From assembly GCF_006716675.1 (NCBI RefSeq), contig NZ_VFPM01000003.1, positions 682,001 through 746,000 on the forward strand: a stretch of DNA of 64,000 nt, given 5' to 3'. The stretch comes from Humibacillus xanthopallidus. Its GTDB lineage: Bacteria; Actinomycetota; Actinomycetes; Actinomycetales; Dermatophilaceae. This document shows, in pieces, positions 52,047-62,198 of the stretch (its first letter is position 1; every line of letters begins with the position of its first letter). The position numbers were made by a program, and so were the translations under genes. The notes beneath the pieces are model-generated. The model worked only from the letters and a program-made list of their open reading frames with translations. It ran no database searches and was not told the DNA's origin.

Positions 52047-53840
52047 TCAGGCCGGTGCCGGCGCCTCCGGCTTGGCGTCCACGCCGGCCTCCCTGCGCTG
52101 CTGCGCCGTGATCGGGGCGGGCGCTGCGGTCAGCGGGTCGTAACCACCGCCCGACTTCGGGAAGGCGATGACGTCGCGGATCGACTCGGTGCCCGCGAGC
52201 AGCGACACGATGCGGTCCCAGCCGAAGGCGATCCCGCCGTGCGGCGGCGCGCCGAAGGCGAAGGCCTCGAGGAGGAAGCCGAACTTCTCCTGCGCGTCCT
52301 CCTCTGACAGGCCCATGACCTTGAAGACGCGCTCCTGCACGTCGCGGCGGTGAATACGGATGGAGCCGCCGCCGATCTCGTTGCCGTTGCACACGATGTC
52401 GTAGGCGTAGGCGAGGGCCGAGCCGGGGTCGGTGTCGAAGGTGTCGAGGAACTGTGGCTTCGGGGAGGTGAAGGCGTGGTGCACGGCCGTCCAGGCGCCG
52501 GCCCCGACGGCGACGTCACCCGAGGCGACGGCGTCGGCGGCCGGCTCGAAGAGCGGGGCGTCGACGACCCAGAGGAAGCTCCAGGCGCTCTCGTCGATGA
52601 GGCCGCAGCGCCGGCCGATCTCAAGCCGGGCCGCGCCGAGGAGGGCACGCGACGGCTTGGTCGCCCCGGCGGCGAAGAAGATGCAGTCGCCGGGCTGGGC
52701 GCCGACGTGGGCGGCGAGGCCCGCGCGCTCCGCATCCGTGAGGTTCTTGGCGACAGGGCCGCCCAGCTCGCCGTCCTCCTGCACGAGGACGTAGGCGAGG
52801 CCGCGAGCGCCACGCTGCTTGGCCCACTCCTGCCACGCGTCGAGCTGCTTGCGCGGCTGCGACGCCCCGCCCGGCATGACGACGGCGCCGACGTAGTCGG
52901 CCTGGAAGACGCGGAAGGTCGTGTCGGCGAAGTAGTCGGTGCACTCGACGAGCTCGTTGCCGAAGCGCAGGTCGGGCTTGTCCGACCCGTAGCGCGCCAT
53001 CGCGTCGGCATACGTCATGCGCTGGAAGGGTGCCGACAGCTCGACGCCGATGAGCTTCCACAGCGCGGCGAGGATCGCCTCGCCGAGCTCGATGATGTCG
53101 TCCTGCTCGACGAAGGACATCTCGACGTCGAGCTGGGTGAACTCCGGCTGCCGGTCGGCGCGGAAGTCCTCGTCGCGGTAGCAGCGGGCGATCTGGTAGT
53201 AGCGCTCCATGCCGGCGACCATGAGCAGCTGCTTGAACAGCTGCGGGCTCTGCGGCAGGGCGTACCACGAACCGGGAGCGAGGCGGGCGGGCACGAGGAA
53301 GTCGCGGGCCCCCTCGGGGGTCGAGCGGGTCAGTGTCGGCGTCTCGATCTCGACGAAGTCGCGGGCGCCGAGCACCTCGCGGGCTGCGGCGTTCACCTTC
53401 GAGCGCAGCCGGATGGCGGCGCCGGCGGAGCTCGCGCCGGGGCGGCGCAGGTCGAGGTAGCGGTGCTTGAGGCGAGCCTCCTCGCCCACCGTGACGCGCT
53501 CGTCGATCTGGAAGGGCAGGGGGGCGCTCGGGTTGAGGACCTCGAGCTGCTCGACGATGACCTCGATGTCACCGGTCGGCAGGTCGGGGTTGGCGTTGCC
53601 CTCGGGACGCACGCGCACCTCGCCGGTCACCTTGACGCAGAACTCGTTGCGCACGTCGTGCGCCCCGCCGCGGGCGAGCACCTCGTCGCGGGCAACGACC
53701 TGGGCCACCCCGGAGGCGTCACGCAGGTCGAGGAAGGCGACGCCGCCGTGGTCGCGACGTCGGGCCACCCAGCCGGTGAGCGTGACGGTCTGGCCTGCGT
53801 GGTCGGCACGAAGAGTGCCGGCCTCGTGAGTGCGGAGCAC
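52047..53840 (-). CDS. aspS: Aspartate-tRNA ligase
   Basis: A 597-residue bacterial-type class II synthetase: OB-fold anticodon domain ([30 protein letters not shown]), motif 2 [20 protein letters not shown], a GAD insertion domain, and motif 3 [13 protein letters not shown]. May be non-discriminating and also load tRNA-Asn, as in actinobacteria that use GatCAB; this cannot be settled here. The GTG at 53840 follows AAGGA; a TAGGAT hexamer (53949-53944) may be its -10. Confidence 0.97.
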   Translation of the reverse strand: MLRTHEAGTLRADHAGQTVTLTGWVARRRDHGGVAFLDLRDASGVAQVVARDEVLARGGAHDVRNEFCVKVTGEVRVRPEGNANPDLPTGDIEVIVEQLEVLNPSAPLPFQIDERVTVGEEARLKHRYLDLRRPGASSAGAAIRLRSKVNAAAREVLGARDFVEIETPTLTRSTPEGARDFLVPARLAPGSWYALPQSPQLFKQLLMVAGMERYYQIARCYRDEDFRADRQPEFTQLDVEMSFVEQDDIIELGEAILAALWKLIGVELSAPFQRMTYADAMARYGSDKPDLRFGNELVECTDYFADTTFRVFQADYVGAVVMPGGASQPRKQLDAWQEWAKQRGARGLAYVLVQEDGELGGPVAKNLTDAERAGLAAHVGAQPGDCIFFAAGATKPSRALLGAARLEIGRRCGLIDESAWSFLWVVDAPLFEPAADAVASGDVAVGAGAWTAVHHAFTSPKPQFLDTFDTDPGSALAYAYDIVCNGNEIGGGSIRIHRRDVQERVFKVMGLSEEDAQEKFGFLLEAFAFGAPPHGGIAFGWDRIVSLLAGTESIRDVIAFPKSGGGYDPLTAAPAPITAQQRREAGVDAKPEAPAPA

Positions 53841-53975
53841 GGAGGGTCCTTCCGGGACGTGGTGCGGACGGCGCGACGGCCGCCCGGGCTGAGCGCTGAG
53901 CAGACGGGCCCGACCGCGAGGCGGCCGCGGGCACCGAGGACCAATCCTAGACCGCCTGCACCTAGGCTCTTCGCC

Positions 53976-55076
53976 GTGCAGCACTCCCGCAACCGCGACC
54001 TCGACGGCGTCCGAGGGCTCGCGATCCTCCTCGTCGTCGCCGCACACTCCGGCCTGCCGATGCGCTGGGGTGGACTCTCGGGCGTGACGCTCTTCTTCGT
54101 GCTGTCCGGCTACCTCATCACGAGCCTGCTCATCCGCGAGTGGGACCGCTGGGGGTCGATCAGCCTCTGGCGCTTCTGGGGCCGTCGCGCGGTCCGCCTC
54201 CTGCCGGCGCTGCTCCTGCTCCTCGCGCTGACTCCCTTGCTGCTGTGGGCAACCGGCGACGACCGTCTGTCGGACTACCCCGTCGCGGCGCTGTCGTCGC
54301 TCTTCTACGTCGGCAACTGGGTGCGCATCAACGGCACGGACCTCGGCGTGCTCAACCACCTGTGGTCGCTGTCGGTCGAGGAGCAGTTCTACGTCGTGTG
54401 GCCCCTCGTCTTCATCGCCGTCATGACGTGGGTGCGCCCGCGCGCGGTGACGATCGCCCTCTCGCTGGCGGCACTCGCGACGTTCTACAGCGTGTGGACC
54501 CGGGGCTCCGCGATCCGTCTCGACATCTCGACGGAGACCAACGCCTTCGCCCTGCTGCTCGGCGTCTCACTGGCCTTCGGGCTCGCCGCCGTGCGCGCCC
54601 GCGGCTGGGAGCCACCCGCCGCGAGCCCCATCGTCCCGTTCGTCGTCCTCATCGCGGTCTCCGCCTTCCCCGGCCACGGGCTCGAGATCGACCACCCGCT
54701 CTTCCGCCCGCTGGGCGCCGTCCACGCCCTCATCGGTCTGTGGCTCGTGTATGCCGCCGTGTCGGGTCACTCACGCGTCGTGGCCTCCCGCGTCATGGTG
54801 TTCTTCGGGACGATCAGCTACGCCCTCTACCTCTGGCACCAGACCTTCATCAACAGCCTGCTGCTCGGCGCGCACACGACGCCACGCAACCTCGCGCTCA
54901 TCGCGGCCGCGATCCTCGTGTCGTGGCTGTCGTGGGTCCTCGTCGAGCGCCCCGCCATGCGGTTGCGCGGCCCCCTGCGGCTCGACCAGCCGTCGGCGCG
55001 CCAGCAGGAGTTCGCCAACGCACGGCGGGAGGGCGACCCGGGAGAGGGTTCTCCTCTCTCCACTTCCAACCTATAG
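53976..55076 (+). CDS. Acyltransferase-3 family membrane protein (OafA-like)
   Basis: A 366-residue protein with about ten membrane helices. The catalytic-region motif [20 protein letters not shown] (residues 5-24) is diagnostic; [15 protein letters not shown] and [16 protein letters not shown] are further family blocks. Such enzymes O-acylate surface glycans or lipids. GTG start; TAGGCT ends 7 nt before it, so the mRNA may be leaderless. The short hydrophilic C-terminal tail lacks an SGNH domain. Confidence 0.9.
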   Translation: MQHSRNRDLDGVRGLAILLVVAAHSGLPMRWGGLSGVTLFFVLSGYLITSLLIREWDRWGSISLWRFWGRRAVRLLPALLLLLALTPLLLWATGDDRLSDYPVAALSSLFYVGNWVRINGTDLGVLNHLWSLSVEEQFYVVWPLVFIAVMTWVRPRAVTIALSLAALATFYSVWTRGSAIRLDISTETNAFALLLGVSLAFGLAAVRARGWEPPAASPIVPFVVLIAVSAFPGHGLEIDHPLFRPLGAVHALIGLWLVYAAVSGHSRVVASRVMVFFGTISYALYLWHQTFINSLLLGAHTTPRNLALIAAAILVSWLSWVLVERPAMRLRGPLRLDQPSARQQEFANARREGDPGEGSPLSTSNL

Positions 55077-55082
55077 CGCAGC

Positions 55083-55120
55083 GGGGGGCTTGCGGCAAGG
55101 CCCCCGTCCTGGCACAGAAT
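55083..55120 (+). promoter_or_regulatory. Rifamycin-associated element (RAE)-like promoter of the helR-like gene
   Basis: The sequence GGGGCTTGCGGCAAGGCCC, embedded in the G/C-extended stretch 55083-55105, agrees with the 19-bp rifamycin-associated element described upstream of rifamycin-resistance genes in actinomycetes. CAGAAT at 55115-55120 is a candidate -10, placing the TTGC of the element at the -35 position. The helR-like GTG begins 55 nt downstream. The match is from memory of the consensus; rifamycin induction is inferred. Confidence 0.75.
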
Positions 55121-55159
55121 CACCGGCCGAGGCCTCAATCCTTGATCGGAGCTGATGAC

Positions 55160-57358
55160 GTGAGCCCACTGACCACCGACGCCTTCGCCCTGCCCGACCA
55201 CCTCTCTCCCAAGGCCGACCCGGCGCTGATCACCGAGGACGAGCAGCACTTCGCCGCAATCGCAGTCGCCGTCGAACGCGCGACCGCCGACCTCACCGCC
55301 CGCCTCGACGCAGCGCGCCGGGCCCCGGCTCGCACCGGGCAGGCAGCCCTCGACCGCGACCAGGAGGTCCATCGGCTGACGGGCCGACTTCGCGCCCTCC
55401 AGCGCTTCGGCCTCGACCTCTGCCTCGGCCGCATGGTCCGCGCCGACGGCGCCCCTCCCGTCTACGTCGGGCGGCTCGGCCTCACCGACGACACGGGCAG
55501 GAGGCTCCTGCTCGACTGGCGCTCCCCCGCAGCCGAGCCGTTCTTCGGTGCGACGCATGCCGAACCGATGGGCCTCGTGAGCCGCCGGCGCTACCGCTGG
55601 ACGCGGGGCCGGGTCACCGACTACTGGGACGAGGTCTTCACGACGGACGGGCTCGCCGGCCAGGCGGCTCTCGACGACCAGTCCGCCTTCATCGCGACCC
55701 TCGGCGCGAGCCGGTCCTCGCAGATGCGCGACGTGCTCGCCACCATCGCGGCCGACCAGGATGCCATCATCCGGGCGGGCTCGCGTGGCGCGCTCGTCGT
55801 CGACGGCGGCCCGGGCACCGGCAAGACGGTCGTCGCGCTCCACCGGACGGCATACCTGCTCTACTCCGACCCCCGCCTCGGGCACCGACGGGGCGGTGTC
55901 CTCTTCGTGGGTCCGCACCAGCCCTATCTCGCCTACGTCGCCGACGTCCTGCCCAGCCTCGGCGAGGAGGGCGTCCAGACCTGCACGCTGCGCGACCTCG
56001 TCGCCGAAGGAGCGGCAGCACCCGAGGAGGTCGATCCGGAGGTGGCCCGGCTCAAGGCGTCCGTCGCGCTCGTGCAGGCCGTCGAGCCCGCCGTGGCGCT
56101 CTACGAGGAGCCGCCGAGGGAGGCGATCCTCGTCACGACGCCGTGGGACGAGGTGTGGCTCACACCCGACGACTGGGCCGACGCCTTCGCCGCCGCCGCC
56201 AACCTCCCGCACAACGAGGCCAGAGAGGACGTGTGGGAGGCGCTGCTCGGCATCGTCGTCGAGCGGCACGACCTCGGCGACCGGCTCGATGACGACGGCG
56301 AGGACGTCGAGCCGGGTGCCACTCCCGAGATGGTCCGTCGAGCCCTGCGTCAGGATCGCGACCTGCGTGCTGCGTTCGACCGGTCATGGCCGGTCATCGC
56401 AGCCGACGACCTCGTGGGAGACCTGTGGTCGGTGCCGGCCTACCTGCGCCGGTGCGCCCCCGGTCTCGGGGCGGACGAGGTCCGCCTGCTCCAGCGCCCG
56501 GCACCGACCGAGTGGACGACGTCAGACCTGCCGCTCCTCGACGCTGCCCGTCGACGGCTCGGCGACCCGGATGCGTCCCGGCGCAGGCGCCGGCGCGAGG
56601 CCGCCCTGTCCGCCCATCGCGCCGAGATGGCGCGCGTGGTCGACCACCTGATCGCGACGGACGACTCCGAGATGCACGTCATGTCGATGCTCCGGGGTGA
56701 GGACCTCAGCGGCGCCCTCGTCGACGAGGCCGGGGGCTCGGACGCCGCCGGTGCGGCCACCGATCCCGACCTGCTCGCCGGTCCGTTCGCGCACATCGTC
56801 GTCGACGAGGCCCAGGAGCTGACCGATGCGGAGTGGCAGATGCTCCTCGCCCGGTGCCCGTCGCGGAGCTTCACCATCGTCGGGGACCGTGCCCAGGCAC
56901 GGCACGGGTTCACCGAGTCGTGGACGGAGCGTCTGGCCCGGCTCGGGCTCGATCGCGCGACCCTGGCCTCCCTGACGATCAACTACCGCACGCCCGAGGA
57001 GGTGATGGAGGAGGCGGAGCCGGTCATCCGCGCCGTGATCCCGGACGCCAACGTGCCGACCTCCGTCCGTCGCACCGGCATCCCGGTCAGGCGCGGACCC
57101 ATCGCCGAGCTGCAGTCCGTCGTCGACAGCTGGCTCGCCACCCACGCGGACGGGATCGCCTGTGTCATCGGCGATCCCACGTTCAGCGCACGACCGCGCG
57201 TGCGGTCACTGACGCCTCAGCTCGCCAAGGGGCTCGAGTTCGACCTCGTCGTCCTCGCCGACCCGGACGCGTTCGGCAGCGGGGTCGAAGGGGCCGTCGA
57301 CCACTACGTCGCGATGACGCGCGCCACGCAGCAGCTTGTCGTCCTCACGAGCAACTAG
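55160..57358 (+). CDS. helR: HelR-like RNA polymerase recycling / rifamycin-protection ATPase
   Basis: A 732-residue HelD-family superfamily 1 ATPase. The N-terminus FALPDHLSPKADPALITEDE, then HFAAIAVAVERA, is characteristic of HelR. Walker A is DGGPGTGKTVVALHRTAYLL near residue 215; Walker B is IVVDEAQELTD near 550 (DEAQE instead of DEAQD); C-terminal motifs are AKGLEFDLVVLADP and YVAMTRATQQLVVL. HelR proteins bind RNA polymerase and displace rifamycins. GTG at 55160 after CGGAG. The RAE-like element upstream supports the HelR assignment over a generic HelD. Confidence 0.85.
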   Translation: MSPLTTDAFALPDHLSPKADPALITEDEQHFAAIAVAVERATADLTARLDAARRAPARTGQAALDRDQEVHRLTGRLRALQRFGLDLCLGRMVRADGAPPVYVGRLGLTDDTGRRLLLDWRSPAAEPFFGATHAEPMGLVSRRRYRWTRGRVTDYWDEVFTTDGLAGQAALDDQSAFIATLGASRSSQMRDVLATIAADQDAIIRAGSRGALVVDGGPGTGKTVVALHRTAYLLYSDPRLGHRRGGVLFVGPHQPYLAYVADVLPSLGEEGVQTCTLRDLVAEGAAAPEEVDPEVARLKASVALVQAVEPAVALYEEPPREAILVTTPWDEVWLTPDDWADAFAAAANLPHNEAREDVWEALLGIVVERHDLGDRLDDDGEDVEPGATPEMVRRALRQDRDLRAAFDRSWPVIAADDLVGDLWSVPAYLRRCAPGLGADEVRLLQRPAPTEWTTSDLPLLDAARRRLGDPDASRRRRRREAALSAHRAEMARVVDHLIATDDSEMHVMSMLRGEDLSGALVDEAGGSDAAGAATDPDLLAGPFAHIVVDEAQELTDAEWQMLLARCPSRSFTIVGDRAQARHGFTESWTERLARLGLDRATLASLTINYRTPEEVMEEAEPVIRAVIPDANVPTSVRRTGIPVRRGPIAELQSVVDSWLATHADGIACVIGDPTFSARPRVRSLTPQLAKGLEFDLVVLADPDAFGSGVEGAVDHYVAMTRATQQLVVLTSN

Positions 57359-57376
57359 ACAGCAGAAACGATTTCG

Positions 57377-58285
57377 TCAGCTCAGGTCGCGGGAGGCTTC
57401 TGCTGCAAGGGCTTCCACGGCGGACAGCAGGGCGGGCCGGTCGGACATCGTGCGCCGCCAGACGAGGCTCACGGTGCGCTCGGAGACGGGATCGACGATC
57501 GGCACCGCCACGACGTCGGAGGGCAGCGGCCCTCGTCCGAGCCGTGGCACGAGGGCGACGGCCTCGCCCTGAGCCACGAGGGCGACGTGGGTCGCGAACT
57601 CCATCGCGACGTGGACGATGCGGGGCGACCTGCCGATGTCCGAGCACATCTTCTGGAGCCACTGGTGGCAGATGGAGCCGGGCGCCACGCTCACCCAGCC
57701 GGCGTCGACGACGTCGTGCACCGACACGCTGGTCCTCGTCGCGAGCGGGTGGCCGCGGTGCACGAGGACGTCGGCCCGGTCGCGCCCCAGGTGGCGCACC
57801 TCGAGGTGGTCGGGAATGGCGAGTGGCAGGGGCTCCCAGTTGTGCACGAGGGCGAGATCGTGCGACCCGGACGCGACGGCGTCGACAGCCTCCCACGGGT
57901 CGATCTCCTCCGGACGCAGCACCACGTCCGGCGCCCGCTCTCGCAGCCGGGCCAACGCCCCGACGACGATCCCGCGGTAGGCGGTCGCGAAGGTGGCGAG
58001 GCGGACGGTCCCGACCGCCTCGCCGCTGGCGCCGAGGACCCGCGACTCGAGCAGCTCCATCTGGGCGAGAAGGTCGCGCGCCGACTCGGTCAGCGTGCGC
58101 CCGGCCTCGGTGAGCAGCACACCCCGGCCCTGCCGCTCGAGCAGGGCGGCCCCCGTCTGAGCCTCGAGACGCTTGATCTGCTGCGACACCGCGCTCGGGG
58201 TGTAGTCGAGCGCCGCCGCGGCGGCTCCGACGGAGCCGTGCCGCTCGACCGCCACGAGGGAGCGCAGTGCCACGGGATCGATCAT
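57377..58285 (-). CDS. LysR-family transcriptional regulator
   Basis: A 302-residue regulator with the N-terminal winged helix (ALRSLVAVERHGSVGAAAAA, YTPSAVSQQIKRLEAQTGAA, LLTEAGRTL) and a C-terminal periplasmic-binding-like ligand domain (GTVRLATFATAYRGIVVGAL onward). Divergent from the EamA transporter, the usual arrangement for control of that gene and itself. Confidence 0.92.
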   Translation of the reverse strand: MIDPVALRSLVAVERHGSVGAAAAALDYTPSAVSQQIKRLEAQTGAALLERQGRGVLLTEAGRTLTESARDLLAQMELLESRVLGASGEAVGTVRLATFATAYRGIVVGALARLRERAPDVVLRPEEIDPWEAVDAVASGSHDLALVHNWEPLPLAIPDHLEVRHLGRDRADVLVHRGHPLATRTSVSVHDVVDAGWVSVAPGSICHQWLQKMCSDIGRSPRIVHVAMEFATHVALVAQGEAVALVPRLGRGPLPSDVVAVPIVDPVSERTVSLVWRRTMSDRPALLSAVEALAAEASRDLS

Positions 58286-58358
58286 GAAGCGATGCTACAC
58301 AGTGACGGCCACTATTGTTTGATGGACCTGAACGGTCCTGACCCTCGACGATGGGCGC
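58286..58358. promoter_or_regulatory. Divergent LysR/EamA promoter region
   Basis: The 73-bp spacer contains AGTG-N5-CACT (58301-58313) and an AT-rich ACTATTGTTTGATGG stretch (58311-58325), both plausible LysR-type operator and promoter parts. The exact T-N11-A box cannot be fixed by eye. Confidence 0.4.
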
Positions 58359-59324
58359 ATGCGCTCGCGTGACTCCGCCCTCGCCGTCCTCGTCGCCCTG
58401 ATCTGGGGCACGAACTTCGTCGCGATCAGGACCGGCCTCGACTCGATGCCGCCCCTGCTCTTCCTCGCGGTGCGCTTCGTCGTGGTCTGCGTGCCGGCCA
58501 TCTGCCTCGTCCGGCGCCCGGCGTTGCCGTGGCGCGACCTCGCCCTCATCGGGCTCTTCACGAGCCTTGGCCAGTTCGCCCTCATGTACCTCGCCCTCCA
58601 CCTCGGCATGCCGCCCGGCCTGTCGTCGCTCGTCCTGCAGGCCCAGGTGCTGCTGACGGTCGTCATCGCGGCCCTGTGGCTCCGCGAGCGGCCATCCGTC
58701 CCGCAGCGGCTCGGCGTCGCCCTCGGCGGTGCCGGCCTCGTGACGATCGCGGTGGGGCGCGGGCTGTCGGCGCCGGTGCTGCCTCTCGTCGTGCTCGTGC
58801 TGGCGGCCGTGTCGTGGGCGGTCGGCAACGTGCTGACGCGCCGTGCCGGGGGCCTCACCGGCCCGAGCGCCGGCCTCGGGGTCACGGTCTGGTCAGGCCT
58901 CGTCGTCCCCCTGCCCGCCCTGGCCCTGTCGCTCGCGATCGAGGGACCGAACGCCGTCGGGTCGCCCCTCGCCCACGTCCAGTGGTCGGCGGTGCTGTCG
59001 ACGGCCTACACCGCCTACCTCTCGTCCCTGCTCGGCTACGGCATCTGGAACACGCTCCTCAGCCGTCACCCCGTCGCCACGGTGACGCCCTTCGCGATGC
59101 TCGTGCCCGTCTTCGGCATGGCCGCAGCGGCTCTGGCCTTCGGTGAGCGGCCCACGATGCTCGAAGCGGTCGGCGGCGCCGTGCTGCTCGCCGGTGTCGG
59201 GGTCGCGGTGCTGCGACCGCGTCGCTCAGCGGACCTCACCGTCGACGTAGAGCCAGCGGCCCGCCCTGCGGCCGAAGCTGCTGACCTCGTGCAGCTCACC
59301 CCTGCGCGGTCCACGTCGCCCTGA
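58359..59324 (+). CDS. EamA-family (DMT superfamily) transporter
   Basis: A 321-residue protein with ten predicted membrane helices in two EamA repeats, starting MRSRDSALAVLVALIWGTNF and containing the typical NFVAIRTGL and second-half AVSWAVGNVLTRR. Exports small metabolites; substrate unknown. The last 33 codons overlap the convergent ychJ-like gene on the other strand (59226-59324); the tail PAARPAAEAADLV is likely disordered. Confidence 0.9.
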   Translation: MRSRDSALAVLVALIWGTNFVAIRTGLDSMPPLLFLAVRFVVVCVPAICLVRRPALPWRDLALIGLFTSLGQFALMYLALHLGMPPGLSSLVLQAQVLLTVVIAALWLRERPSVPQRLGVALGGAGLVTIAVGRGLSAPVLPLVVLVLAAVSWAVGNVLTRRAGGLTGPSAGLGVTVWSGLVVPLPALALSLAIEGPNAVGSPLAHVQWSAVLSTAYTAYLSSLLGYGIWNTLLSRHPVATVTPFAMLVPVFGMAAAALAFGERPTMLEAVGGAVLLAGVGVAVLRPRRSADLTVDVEPAARPAAEAADLVQLTPARSTSP

Positions 59325-59654
59325 CGTCTCCCGATAGCGCGCGACGAACTCGACGACCCCCGTCTCGTCGTCCTCGCTCCCACCCTCGACCCGCAGCACG
59401 GTGAGGCCCGACCACGTCGTCGTCGGATCCGGGGCGACCCGCTCGGGCCGCGTCGCGGGGTGCCACGTGCGCCACACGTGCTCCGTCGCCCCCACCGCGT
59501 ATGCCGTGTAGCGCGACCGCATGAGCTGCTCGGCCGTGGACGCGAGACGTTCGCCCGCGACGAGCGGGCCGCAGCACACGGCATACGGAAGGGCGCTGCC
59601 GCAGGGGCAGCTCTCCCCCTGCCCCACGACGGCTCCCTCGCCCGCGAACGTCAC
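59226..59654 (-). CDS. YchJ-family SEC-C motif protein
   Basis: A 142-residue protein with an N-terminal SEC-C zinc motif (GESCPCGSALPYAVCCGP, about residues 13-30), then LASTAEQLMRSRYTAYAVGA and a NTF2-like domain (VVEFVARYRETSG, LHEVSSFGRRAGRWLYVDG), as in YchJ. The GTG at 59654 overlaps the Nudix stop (GTGA). Function unknown. Contains two copies of the dispersed octamer. Confidence 0.9.
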   Translation of the reverse strand: MTFAGEGAVVGQGESCPCGSALPYAVCCGPLVAGERLASTAEQLMRSRYTAYAVGATEHVWRTWHPATRPERVAPDPTTTWSGLTVLRVEGGSEDDETGVVEFVARYRETSGRRGPRRGELHEVSSFGRRAGRWLYVDGEVR

Positions 59655-60328
59655 GACTGGTGGGTGCGCTGGGCGTCGCGGGCCGGCCACGGCGCATCGT
59701 GCGGGCGCAACGTCGACCATCCCCGCGCCCGGGACAGCTGGGCGCTCAGCAGGCCCACGAGAGTGGCCGAGTTGCTGATCTGGCCGGCAAGAGCCGCGTC
59801 GACGGCGTCGTCGAGTGAGACCCACAGAGGCCGGAGGGTCAGCTCCTCGGCCGTGCGCTGGTGCGCCTCGTGGGGCGGCACGTCGCGAAGGCTCCGGGCC
59901 AGGAAGACCCGGACCGTCTCGGGGAAGGCGCCCGGTGAGGTGACGTCGTCGGCCAGCACGTGCCACTGCTCGGCCACGAGGTCGACCTCCTCGGCGAGCT
60001 CACGCGCCGCGGCCTGCCACGGTGGCTCATCGTCGACGTCGAGCAGGCCGGCCGGCAGCTCCCACACGTGGGCGCCACAGGCGTGGCGGTACTGCCGGAT
60101 GAGCAGGGCCTGGTCGACGCCGTCGACCGTGCGCAGCGCGAGCACGGCCACTGCGCCGGGGTGGGTGACGAGGTCGCGCGTGACGACGCCGCCCTCACCG
60201 AGGTCGACACGGTCGCGTCGCACGTCGAAGATGATCCCCTCGAAGGGCGTCGACGACTCGAGCACCGGCTCGCTGTGCCACACCTCGACGAGGTCGGCGG
60301 CCGTCCCCGTGGGGGCAGTGAGGCTCAC
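59651..60328 (-). CDS. Nudix hydrolase, ADP-ribose pyrophosphatase type
   Basis: A 225-residue protein. The Nudix box reads GLLDVDDEPPWQAAARELAE with a 6-residue rather than 5-residue first gap, common in actinobacterial ADP-ribose pyrophosphatases; upstream is VLALRTVDGVDQALLIRQYR and HVWELPA. Hydrolyses ADP-ribose or a similar compound (family inference). The GTG at 60328 is 4 nt beyond the pyrG stop, so it is co-transcribed with pyrG. Confidence 0.88.
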   Translation of the reverse strand: MSLTAPTGTAADLVEVWHSEPVLESSTPFEGIIFDVRRDRVDLGEGGVVTRDLVTHPGAVAVLALRTVDGVDQALLIRQYRHACGAHVWELPAGLLDVDDEPPWQAAARELAEEVDLVAEQWHVLADDVTSPGAFPETVRVFLARSLRDVPPHEAHQRTAEELTLRPLWVSLDDAVDAALAGQISNSATLVGLLSAQLSRARGWSTLRPHDAPWPARDAQRTHQS

Positions 60329-60332
60329 GCGG

Positions 60333-62096
<1,764 letters not shown>

Positions 62097-62104
62097 GGGC
62101 TTTG

Positions 62105-62149
62105 AGTCTACGTCACGTGCCGGGGGTCGGGGTGCAGCATCCCCACGAC
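62105..62149 (-). promoter_or_regulatory. pyrG -10 element and hairpin between recN and pyrG
   Basis: TAGACT (62110-62105 on the minus strand) is a candidate -10 placed for a leaderless pyrG transcript. Just upstream an imperfect hairpin (GTCGGGGTGC 62126-62135 with GCATCCCCACGAC 62137-62149) may terminate recN transcription. The two assignments are independent and weakly supported. Confidence 0.4.
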
Positions 62150-62198
62150 TGGCGCGTCACCGTGTGGACGGCGCCGCTCGCCGGACGCAAGACGTCCC

